Shown: in pieces, positions 1-5,574 of the stretch
Layout: every line of letters begins with the position of its first letter
Position numbering within the stretch: the stretch's first letter is position 1
NCBI GenBank assembly: GCA_017483405.1
Contig: JAFUWP010000134.1
Coordinates: 1-8,160 of the forward strand
Source of the DNA: Oscillospiraceae bacterium
GTDB taxonomy: Bacteria; Bacillota; Clostridia; Oscillospirales; Ruminococcaceae
DNA length: 8,160 bases
Direction of reading: 5' to 3'
The notes under the pieces: model-generated
Told to the model about the DNA's origin: nothing
The model's input: only the letters and a program-made list of their open reading frames with translations
The model's database searches: none
Program-made: the position numbers and the translations under genes

Positions 1-47
1 AACGGCCTTATCAAGCCCCTGGCTATGTCATCAGAAGTGAGGTGTAA
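1..47 (+). CDS. 3' end of an upstream gene (partial, tentative)
   Basis: The frame beginning at base 3 is open from the left edge and ends at TAA 45-47, giving a C-terminus RPYQAPGYVIRSEV. It stops 4 bases before the ATG of the next gene, whose ribosome binding site lies inside its last codons, as in a tightly packed operon. Only 14 codons are visible, so no function can be given. The neighbouring frame, which is also open to the edge, would instead extend the next gene upstream, but its ATG at 25 has no ribosome binding site. Confidence is low because of the short length. Confidence 0.35.
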   Translation, partial: RPYQAPGYVIRSEV

Positions 48-51
48 TGCT

Positions 52-561
52 ATGGCTTATACACAGGCACAGAAAAAAGCCCATATACTGGAATTGCAGA
101 AATATCTGAATGCTATCTCCTATTATCATCCGGAAATTCCCTGTGTTCTTCCTACCGGCATCTATGACGAAAAAACACAGGCCGCCGTGCGTGCATTCCA
201 GAAATTCAGCAATCTGACCGAAACCGGAGAAACCAACCAGACCACATGGGACAGAATTGTTGCTGTCTATCTTGCTGATGCAAAATGCGCCCCTCAGCCG
301 CTGGAGGCGTTTCCCAAACAGAAACATGCTGTCATCCATGCAGGCGAACAGTGTTTCACGGCGGCGGTGATTCAGACGATTCTGATGGAGCTTTCTCATC
401 ATTACAGCAATCTGCCGGATGTGCATGTCACCGGTGAATACGATGCCGAAACCATTCGGGCGGTGCAGTTATTCCAGAATATGTGTGCTCTGCCCGTGAC
501 CGGAGAGGTAGACTGCGCCACGTGGAACATGCTGGCGCAGGCAGGGTGCGACCTGCGATAA
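52..561 (+). CDS. Protein with two peptidoglycan-binding (PG_binding_1) domains
   Basis: The product is 169 aa from ATG 52. That start is preferred because GAGGTG (39-44) sits 7 bases upstream; the in-frame ATG at 25 has no such signal, and the frame itself stays open to base 1. Two copies of the PG_binding_1 pattern are visible. The first is at about residues 12-75 (LQKYLNAIS..., GIYDEKTQAAVRAFQ, TGETNQTTWDRI). The second is at about 105-164 (GEYDAETIRAVQLFQ, LPVTGEVDCATWNML). Each has the family's G-Y-D-x-x-T-x-x-A-V-x-x-F-Q helix and T-G-x-(V/T)-x-x-x-T-W end. No signal peptide, membrane segment or catalytic domain is seen. Such modules bind cell-wall peptidoglycan; in Clostridia similar stand-alone proteins often occur near spore-cortex or wall-remodelling genes, but that role is inference here. 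It probably ends an operon that starts left of the window, since a terminator hairpin follows directly. The central linker (about 76-104) is unlike either repeat. Confidence 0.85.
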   Translation: MAYTQAQKKAHILELQKYLNAISYYHPEIPCVLPTGIYDEKTQAAVRAFQKFSNLTETGETNQTTWDRIVAVYLADAKCAPQPLEAFPKQKHAVIHAGEQCFTAAVIQTILMELSHHYSNLPDVHVTGEYDAETIRAVQLFQNMCALPVTGEVDCATWNMLAQAGCDLR

Positions 562-580
562 TTTTAATTTATGCTGACTG

Positions 581-649
581 CTGGTGCGAATGGGGGTAAC
601 ACGGCTCTGTTTTTTCAGGGAAAAAAGTGTCATTCGCACCGGATTTTTT
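581..649 (+). terminator. Large hairpin terminator after the PG-binding gene
   Basis: CTGGTGCGAATG (581-592) pairs with CATTCGCACCGG (631-642) as a 12-bp stem with one G-U pair, followed by a T run (644-649). The 38-base loop can fold further: ACAC 599-602 with GTGT 627-630, and six T plus C (610-616) with G plus six A (620-626). It ends the upstream transcript and insulates the CRISPR promoter 20 bases downstream. The long, internally paired loop is unusual for a simple terminator. Confidence 0.75.
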
Positions 650-669
650 AAAAAAATCTGAAAAAAAGC

Positions 670-698
670 TTGACATTTTTATGAAACTGTGCTATACT
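670..698 (+). promoter_or_regulatory. CRISPR array promoter
   Basis: TTGACA (670-675), a 17-bp spacer and TATACT (693-698) make a near-consensus housekeeping promoter. TGC directly before the -10 is an extended -10 element. Transcription should start near base 705 and read rightward into the array. This agrees with the repeat orientation (crRNA tag GTTGAAAC at each repeat's 3' end) and with degenerate repeats at the far end. Confidence 0.85.
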
Positions 699-779
699 AT
701 GATACAAGGCAGAAAGTTTTATTTGTGTTTCTGCACAACAGTTCCTCTTTCGGGGTTTGTTTTTTTATTATTTTTTGCA
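699..779 (+). other. CRISPR leader
   Basis: About 80 bases of T-rich, non-coding sequence lie between the -10 box and the first repeat. The last 30 bases before repeat 1 are almost all T with a few A and G, typical of CRISPR leaders. Open frames crossing it run into the repeats and have no ribosome binding sites. No integration-host-factor site or second conserved block could be identified by eye. Confidence 0.7.
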
Positions 780-1130
780 GATGCATCCTGCGCGCCGCAC
801 GGCGGTTGAAACCATCGAACTCTTCACTTGTGATAATGTCTGGATTGAGATGCATCCTGCGCGCCGCACGGCGGTTGAAACTTCGACTCTGCTCCAATTC
901 ATTCCGGGGATGTGGCTAGATGCATCCTGCGCGCCGCACGGCGGTTGAAACCGATTACAATCGACTTTGTTCCGACCAGTTCATCGTGATGCATCCTGCG
1001 CGCCGCACGGCGGTTGAAACTTACTAATTTTGTCACGAACTTAATTGCTTCACTCCTTATAGATGCATCCTGCGCGCCGCACGGCGGTTGAAACGTGATA
1101 CTGCCGGTTTCCTTGGCGTTTTCGATGAGC

Positions 1131-1230
1131 GATGCATCCCACGCGCCAAAGGGCGGTTGAAACCCATTGATTTGCTGAAATAATCCAGACATGTTTAGAT
1201 GCATCCCATGCGCCAAAGGGCGGTTGAACC
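1131..1230 (+). repeat. Variant CRISPR repeats 6 and 7 with changed hairpin loop
   Basis: Repeats 6 (1131-1163) and 7 (1198-1230) share five substitutions against repeats 1-5: T10C, G11A, G18A, C19A and C21G. The outer four stem pairs (CGCC 14-17 with GGCG 22-25) are kept, while the inner G-C pair and loop (GCAC) become AAAG. Repeat 7 also has C12T and A32C, the second inside the crRNA handle, giving GTTGAACC. Spacer 6 lies between them. Confidence 0.95.
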
Positions 1231-1266
1231 CATTTCTCTTAGACATAACATTGTCCTCCTTAAAAT

Positions 1267-1287
1267 ACGTCAGACGGCGGTTGAAAC
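1267..1287 (+). repeat. Truncated terminal CRISPR repeat 8
   Basis: ACGGCGGTTGAAAC (1274-1287) matches the last 14 bases of the repeat exactly. The 7 bases before it match at only three positions, and the GATGCATC half is gone. It carries C at repeat position 21 like repeats 1-5, not G like its neighbours 6 and 7. The hairpin cannot form, so it would not be processed normally. It marks the distal end of the array, 2 bases before the terminator stem. Confidence 0.85.
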
Positions 1288-1289
1288 AC

Positions 1290-1323
1290 AAAATTCCCTC
1301 TTTACGGAAAAGAGGGAATTTTT
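1290..1323 (+). terminator. Intrinsic terminator of the CRISPR transcript
   Basis: A 14-bp perfect stem (1290-1303 with 1309-1322, core TTCCCTCTTT/AAAGAGGGAA) has a 5-base loop (ACGGA) and a T-rich tail (TTTTTATTT). Its position just after the last repeat closes the array as a transcription unit of about 620 bases. The flanking A and T runs could let it work on both strands. Confidence 0.9.
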
Positions 1324-1328
1324 ATTTC

Positions 1329-1357
1329 TTGACATCAGGCGGAAAATATGCTATAAT
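1329..1357 (+). promoter_or_regulatory. Promoter of the paaK-ior operon
   Basis: TTGACA (1329-1334), a 17-bp spacer and TATAAT (1352-1357) match the housekeeping consensus in both boxes, with TGC as an extended -10. The start should fall near 1364, leaving a 5' untranslated region of about 107 bases. The -35 box begins within about 6 bases of the CRISPR terminator, so the two units are packed end to end. Confidence 0.9.
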
Positions 1358-1363
1358 AAGACT

Positions 1364-1470
1364 AATCATGCAAAATGCTAAGTTTATTTGAGTTTAGCTA
1401 TCAAAAAACTATGTTTTATGCACAAAAGCGATAAAGCATTAAATCAAGGAAAGTGAAGTGATTTTTTTCT
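1364..1470 (+). other. 5' untranslated leader of paaK
   Basis: This AT-rich leader of about 107 bases is long enough for regulation, but no known riboswitch or T-box pattern was recognised. A weak hairpin GCTAAG/TTTAGC (1377-1382 with 1393-1398) is possible. A seven-codon frame starting at ATG 1368 (MQNAKFI, stop 1389-1391) has no ribosome binding site and is probably meaningless. The paaK ribosome binding site is poor: GAAGTGA (1455-1461), 9 bases before ATG 1471, with a better-looking AAGGA (1446-1450) too far upstream. Confidence 0.4.
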
Positions 1471-2778
1471 ATGTTTTTTCAAAAAGACATCGAAACTATG
1501 TCCCGTCAGGAAATCGAGACACTACAGCTCGAACGGCTGAAACATCAGGTACAGTATTGCATGGATAATGTGCCCTTTTATCACAAGCGGCTCACCGAAG
1601 CCGGCATTTCGGCGGATAAAATCAAAACGCTGTCGGATATTCAGTATATTCCCTATACCACAAAAGCGGATATTCGTGATAATTATCCTTACGGCCTGTT
1701 TGCCAGACCCATGAAGGAAATCGTCAGAATCCACGCATCCAGCGGCACGACCGGCAAACCGACAGTCGTCGGCTATACCAGAAACGACCTGAACAACTGG
1801 AGCGACTGCGTGGCGCGTCTTTGTGCGGCGGTGGGTGTCAATGATAATGATATTGCACAGATTTCGTTTGGTTATGGGTTATTTACAGGCGCGCTCGGCC
1901 TGCACTACGGACTGGAAAAGCTCGGCTGTGCGGTAATTCCGGTATCTTCGGGCAATACGCAGAAACAAGCAATGCTCCTGAAAGATTTCGGGACGAGTGT
2001 CCTGATTAGTACGCCGTCCTATGCGATGTATATGAGCGAAGTCGCTCACGAAATGGGCATCTCGAATGAGGAATTAAAATTAAGAATCGGCCTGTTTGGT
2101 TCTGAGGGCTGTACGGATGCGCTGAGAGATAAAATCGAAAAGGGATTTGGATTATTCTCAACGGATAATTACGGCATGAGTGAATTAATGGGCCCTGGGG
2201 TTTCCGGCGAATGCGAATACCGATGCGGTCTGCATTTTGCGGAAGACCATTTTCTGCCGGAAGTTATCAACAGTGAAACGGGAGAAGTACTTCCCAGAGG
2301 TGAAAAGGGAGAACTTGTTGTCACAACGCTCACGAAAGAGGGCATCCCGTTACTGCGTTACAGAACGAAGGACATCACCAGAATTCACTATGAAAAATGC
2401 AGATGCGGCCGCACTCATGCCCGTATGGAGAAAGTACAGGGCCGGAGCGATGACATGCTGAAAATCCGCGGCGTAAACGTCTTCCCGTCCCAGATTGAAA
2501 GTGTGATGGCGAATATCGAAGGCATTTCGCCGCATTACGAATTAATTCTGACCAGAAAGAATTATACAGATTATCTGGAAGTCAGAATTGAAATCATTGA
2601 TGAATCTCTGCTGGAAAAGCTGGAAAATCTGGAAAAGCTTCAGAAAGAGGCATCTGACAAGCTCAAAACGGTTTTAGGCATTCAGGCGAAAGTGACTCTT
2701 GTTGCGCCGAAGTCGATTCAGCGTTATGAAGGCAAGGCCAAGCGCATTATTGACAAGAGAAACGAATGTCAGGACTGA
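1471..2778 (+). CDS. paaK: Phenylacetate-CoA ligase (aryl-acetate CoA ligase, AMP-forming)
   Basis: The product is 435 aa, the normal PaaK length. It activates an arylacetate (phenylacetate or indoleacetate) in the cytoplasm: acid + ATP + CoA gives acyl-CoA + AMP + PPi. Adenylate-forming motifs are in order: P-loop SSGTTGKP (90-97), YGMSE (234-238), YRTKD with D301, hinge GRSDDMLKIRGVNVFP (324-339), and the C-terminal RYEGKAKR with catalytic-type lysines K422/K424. Cysteines 248, 252, 310 and 312 (CxCGRTHAR), with nearby histidines, resemble the metal-site region seen in many PaaK relatives. Start 1471 is chosen over the in-frame ATG 1498 because FQKDIETMSRQEIETLQLERL matches the usual PaaK N-terminus, although the ribosome binding site is weak. 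The gene opens an operon with iorA 34 bases downstream, which points to an aryl substrate shared with IorAB. The exact acid preferred cannot be read from the sequence. Confidence 0.93.
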   Translation: MFFQKDIETMSRQEIETLQLERLKHQVQYCMDNVPFYHKRLTEAGISADKIKTLSDIQYIPYTTKADIRDNYPYGLFARPMKEIVRIHASSGTTGKPTVVGYTRNDLNNWSDCVARLCAAVGVNDNDIAQISFGYGLFTGALGLHYGLEKLGCAVIPVSSGNTQKQAMLLKDFGTSVLISTPSYAMYMSEVAHEMGISNEELKLRIGLFGSEGCTDALRDKIEKGFGLFSTDNYGMSELMGPGVSGECEYRCGLHFAEDHFLPEVINSETGEVLPRGEKGELVVTTLTKEGIPLLRYRTKDITRIHYEKCRCGRTHARMEKVQGRSDDMLKIRGVNVFPSQIESVMANIEGISPHYELILTRKNYTDYLEVRIEIIDESLLEKLENLEKLQKEASDKLKTVLGIQAKVTLVAPKSIQRYEGKAKRIIDKRNECQD

Positions 2779-2812
2779 GGATATTATATATTTTTTGGAG
2801 GAAACATAATAC

Positions 2813-4549
2813 ATGAAAGAATTAATGATTGGCAATGCCGCTGTTGCCAGAGGGTTATACGAAGCCGGAGTTCAGGTAGTATCTAGCTATCCTGGTACAC
2901 CAAGTACTGAAATTACAGAATTTGCCGCAACTTATGATGACATCTACTGCGAATGGGCCCCGAATGAAAAAGTAGCGATGGAAACGGCATTTGGCGCATC
3001 GCTCCGCGGTGTGAGAACAGCCTGTGCGATGAAACATGTCGGCCTGAATGTTGCCGCTGACCCGTTATTCACATTATCTTATACAGGTGTGACAGGCGGA
3101 TTGGTTGTCTGTGTTGCGGATGACCCTGGAATGCATTCTTCTCAGAACGAACAGGACTCCCGTCATTATGCCATCGGCGCGAAAGTCCCCATGCTCGAAC
3201 CGGCAGATTCTTCCGAATGTAAGGAATTTGCAAAGCTTGCTTTTGAGATTTCCGAAAAATTCGATACCCCCTGTCTGCTCCGTATGTGTACCAGAATCGC
3301 CCATGCGCAGAGCGTTGTCGAACTCGAAGAACGTATCGTTCCGGAATGTCCTGCTTATGAAAAGAATCCGGCAAAATACATCATGGCACCTGCAAACGCC
3401 ATCAAGCGTCATCCGGTTGTCGAAGAACGTACCAGAAAATTAACTGAATATGCCGAAACTGCCGAAGTCAACAGAATCGAAATCGGCGGCACACAGATTG
3501 GTATTATCACATCCGGCGCATGTTATCAGTATGTCAAGGAAGTATTCGGCGATGCTGTCAGCATTCTGAAACTCGGCATGGTGAATCCGCTCCCTGTTCA
3601 GAAGATTAAGGCATTCGCGCAGAAGGTAGATAAACTCTATGTCGTAGAAGAATTAGACGGCATCATCGAGAGCCACTGCAAGAACATCGGCGTGAATGTT
3701 ATCGGCAAAGAAATGTTCACCCCTCTGGGCGAATACTCTCAGAAAAGCATTGCCGCCGCATTCGGTCTGCCTGCGAAGGAAACTGTCACCGCAGATACCG
3801 CCGTTCCGATGCGTCCTCCGGTAATGTGCTCCGGATGTCCTCACCGCGGTATGTTCTATGTATTATCGAAGAATAAAATCACGGTTCTGGGCGACATCGG
3901 CTGTTATACGCTCGGTTCTGCCGCACCGTTATGTGCTCTGGATTCTACTCTGTGCATGGGTGCATCCATCTCCGGACTGCATGGCTATAACAAGGCATCC
4001 AACGGCGAAACCGAAAATAAATCCGTTGCGGTTATCGGTGATTCTACCTTTATGCATTCCGGCATGACAGGCCTCGCCAATATCGCCTATAACGGGTCAA
4101 ATTCGACTGTCATCATTCTGGATAACTCCATCACCGGCATGACAGGCCATCAGCAGAATCCGACAACCGGATATAATATCAAGGGCGACCCTGCAACTAA
4201 GATTGATTTAGAAGCTCTCTGCCATGCGCTCGGCATCAATCGGGTAAGAGTGGTTGACCCCTACAATCTCGATGAATGCGAAAAGGCCGTTAAGGAAGAA
4301 TTAGCCGTCAATGAACCTTCGGTGATTATTTCCCGCCGTCCCTGCGTATTATTAAAATACGTCAAGCCGAAAAAGCCCGTTGTTGTCGATAAAGACAAGT
4401 GCAGAAGCTGTAAACGCTGTATGAAACTCGGATGTCCTTCTGTTCATATTGATGCTGACGGCAAGGCCGGTATTGATAATACCCTCTGTGTCGGATGCGG
4501 TGTCTGCGAACAGCTCTGTCCGTTCGATGCCATTCATGACGGAGAATAA
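2813..4549 (+). CDS. iorA: Indolepyruvate:ferredoxin oxidoreductase, alpha subunit
   Basis: The 578-aa catalytic subunit uses thiamine diphosphate to interconvert arylpyruvate + CoA with arylacetyl-CoA + CO2, passing electrons to ferredoxin. The N-terminal pyrimidine-binding domain contains SYPGTPSTEI (25-34) and WAPNEKVAME (48-57), whose E52 is the likely cofactor-activating glutamate. A transketolase-C-like middle region spans about 225-315. The family motif CSGCPHRG (339-346) leads into the diphosphate domain, with GDSTFMHSGMTGL from 409 and N438 for Mg-ThDP, then TGMTGHQQNP. A C-terminal ferredoxin module has two 4Fe-4S motifs: C530-x2-C533-x2-C536-x4-C541 and C559-x2-C562-x2-C565-x3-C569. 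Start 2813 has GGAGG (2797-2801) 11 bases upstream. The subunit layout (ThDP core plus ferredoxin tail, separate beta subunit) is that of IorA. Clusters of this kind are usually oxygen-sensitive, implying an anaerobe. Specificity for indole-, phenyl- or hydroxyphenylpyruvate is not resolved. Confidence 0.95.
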   Translation: MKELMIGNAAVARGLYEAGVQVVSSYPGTPSTEITEFAATYDDIYCEWAPNEKVAMETAFGASLRGVRTACAMKHVGLNVAADPLFTLSYTGVTGGLVVCVADDPGMHSSQNEQDSRHYAIGAKVPMLEPADSSECKEFAKLAFEISEKFDTPCLLRMCTRIAHAQSVVELEERIVPECPAYEKNPAKYIMAPANAIKRHPVVEERTRKLTEYAETAEVNRIEIGGTQIGIITSGACYQYVKEVFGDAVSILKLGMVNPLPVQKIKAFAQKVDKLYVVEELDGIIESHCKNIGVNVIGKEMFTPLGEYSQKSIAAAFGLPAKETVTADTAVPMRPPVMCSGCPHRGMFYVLSKNKITVLGDIGCYTLGSAAPLCALDSTLCMGASISGLHGYNKASNGETENKSVAVIGDSTFMHSGMTGLANIAYNGSNSTVIILDNSITGMTGHQQNPTTGYNIKGDPATKIDLEALCHALGINRVRVVDPYNLDECEKAVKEELAVNEPSVIISRRPCVLLKYVKPKKPVVVDKDKCRSCKRCMKLGCPSVHIDADGKAGIDNTLCVGCGVCEQLCPFDAIHDGE

Positions 4550-4554
4550 ACATC

Positions 4555-4938
4555 ATGACAGACAGAACAGAAAAAGCAGTTGCTTACAAGCATAACGGAA
4601 ATAACTGCTGTCAGGCGGTTCTGATGGCTTTTGCGGATGAACTCGACATCTCACCGGATGTGCTCCGGCAGATGGGCGCGGCATTCGGCGGCGGCATGGG
4701 CTGTATGGAGGGCACATGCGGTGCGCTCTGCGCGGCAGAAATGCTCCTCGGCCTGAAACAGTTTCAGGGCAGACCCGTGCTCGGAACGGCAAGACAGATT
4801 CATCAGGATTTCACCCAGAAATCCGGCGCATCTATCTGTAAAGACCTGAAAGGCATCGAAACAGGAACAGTCCTCTGTTCCTGTGATGACTGCGTGAGAA
4901 ATGCCGTGGAATCCGCAGAAAAATATATTTTTAACTAA
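4555..4938 (+). CDS. C_GCAxxG_C_C-family cysteine-rich (probable redox) protein
   Basis: The product is 127 aa with nine cysteines: C18, C19, C50, C55, C59, C95, C108, C110 and C113. The pattern fits the C_GCAxxG_C_C family: NCCQAVLMAF near the N-terminus, FGGGMGCMEGTCGALCAA (44-61) in the middle, and GASICKDLKG (91-100) followed by CSCDDCVRNAVE. The spacing suggests a bound metal or iron-sulfur cluster, or a thiol redox centre; members are annotated only as probable redox proteins. No signal peptide or membrane segment is seen. It starts 5 bases after iorA, with GGAG (4541-4544) in iorA's last codons, so the two are translationally linked. iorB follows 21 bases later. Sitting between the two subunit genes, it may pass electrons to or from IOR, help assemble its clusters, or act as a third component. 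That is inference, and an unrelated passenger function remains possible. Confidence 0.85.
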   Translation: MTDRTEKAVAYKHNGNNCCQAVLMAFADELDISPDVLRQMGAAFGGGMGCMEGTCGALCAAEMLLGLKQFQGRPVLGTARQIHQDFTQKSGASICKDLKGIETGTVLCSCDDCVRNAVESAEKYIFN

Positions 4939-4959
4939 TCAGTCAGGAGGAAATTTTTC

Positions 4960-5538
4960 ATGAATACAAAAGGCATTGTCATTGCCGGAGTCGGCGGTCA
5001 GGGTTCACTGCTCGCCAGCAAACTGCTCGGCAGAGTGCTCGTCAATGAGGGCTATGATATTAAAGTTTCGGAAGTTCACGGCATGAGCCAGCGCGGCGGT
5101 TCTGTCATTACTTATGTCAGATACGGCGATAAGGTATATTCTCCGGTGGTACAGTCCGGCGAAGCGGATTATATTATTTCATTCGAGAGAATCGAAGCCG
5201 CAAGATATGCCCATCTGCTGAAAAAGGGCGGTGTCATCATCACGAATACCCAGCGCATCGACCCGATGCCTGTCATCACCGGCGCGGCCGAATATCCTGA
5301 AAATATTCTGGATGAACTGACTGCCAAAGGCGTTCAGATTGAAGCCATGGATGCACTCACCCTCGCCGAAGAAGCAGGTTCATCCAAAGCTGTCAACATC
5401 GTGCTGATGGGTCAGCTGGCAAAGCATTTTCATATTGACTATGACAGATGGATAGAGGCTCTGGAACAGACCGTCAAGCCGAAGTTCGTGGAACTCAATA
5501 AAAAGGCATTCAAGCTGGGATATGAATTCTCAGCATAA
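4960..5538 (+). CDS. iorB: Indolepyruvate:ferredoxin oxidoreductase, beta subunit
   Basis: This 192-aa partner of IorA belongs to the gamma-domain family of 2-oxoacid:ferredoxin oxidoreductases, which forms the heteromer and helps close the CoA/substrate site. Visible features are the N-terminal GVGGQGSLLASKLLG (10-24) and the signature SEVHGMSQRGGSV (37-49), both standard for IorB. YSPVVQSGEADYIISFE follows at about 60-76, and VNIVLMGQLA at about 145-154. The length is normal for IorB. AGGAGG (4945-4950) lies 9 bases before ATG, a strong ribosome binding site. Separation from iorA by the small cysteine-rich gene is the only oddity, since the two subunits are commonly adjacent. No cofactor motifs or cysteine clusters are present, as expected for this subunit. 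Confidence 0.94.
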   Translation: MNTKGIVIAGVGGQGSLLASKLLGRVLVNEGYDIKVSEVHGMSQRGGSVITYVRYGDKVYSPVVQSGEADYIISFERIEAARYAHLLKKGGVIITNTQRIDPMPVITGAAEYPENILDELTAKGVQIEAMDALTLAEEAGSSKAVNIVLMGQLAKHFHIDYDRWIEALEQTVKPKFVELNKKAFKLGYEFSA

Positions 5539-5574
5539 GCGATAATTTTATTTTAATCAAAAGGAGGAATTCTC

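Larger units (their letters stand above)
780..1287 (+). CRISPR. CRISPR array: seven full 33-bp repeats, one truncated repeat, seven spacers
   Basis: Repeats start at 780, 849, 919, 988, 1062, 1131 and 1198, each 33 bp; a truncated eighth ends at 1287. Spacers are 813-848 (36), 882-918 (37), 952-987 (36), 1021-1061 (41), 1095-1130 (36), 1164-1197 (34) and 1231 to about 1266-1273 (36-43). The repeat begins with the palindrome GATGCATC, carries a hairpin CGCCG-CA-CGGCG at positions 14-18/21-25, and ends in GTTGAAAC, the usual form of the 8-base 5' handle of class 1 crRNAs. Repeats 1-5 are identical. The leader and promoter are on the left, so the oldest spacers should be on the right. No cas gene is present in the window, so the type is unresolved. 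The 33-bp length, central hairpin and TTGAAAC end resemble type I-C or a related class 1 system, while the spacer length spread (34-41) also fits type III. Confidence 0.97.

Noticed and set aside
31..426. 131-codon minus-strand frame opposite the peptidoglycan-binding gene
   Set aside because: Shadow of a gene with clear domain motifs; no ribosome binding site or recognisable motif of its own.
699..779. A Cas13d (type VI-D) assignment from the likely Ruminococcus-like host
   Set aside because: Known Cas13d repeats are about 36 bases with a different stem and a TTTGAAAC or TAAAAC end; the 33-base repeat here does not fit clearly and no effector gene is present.
627..948. Short plus-strand frames of 60-76 codons across the leader and first repeats
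   Set aside because: They translate promoter, leader and repeat DNA, lack ribosome binding sites, and overlap one another in different frames.
899..1291. A 130-codon open frame on the minus strand through the CRISPR array
   Set aside because: It is built from repeats and spacers. Repeat units plus 36-base spacers keep frame by arithmetic, giving repeated FNRRAARRMHL blocks. The only start-like signal belongs to spacer 7.
3069..3443. Frames of about 100-112 codons on both strands inside iorA
   Set aside because: iorA is a full-length, motif-complete gene here; these are chance frames in its sequence.
4613..4622. CAGGCGGTTC in the cysteine-rich gene as a possible CRISPR anti-repeat or stray repeat
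   Set aside because: Only about seven bases match the repeat and they lie in a coding sequence; chance similarity. No tracrRNA-like anti-repeat was found in the window.
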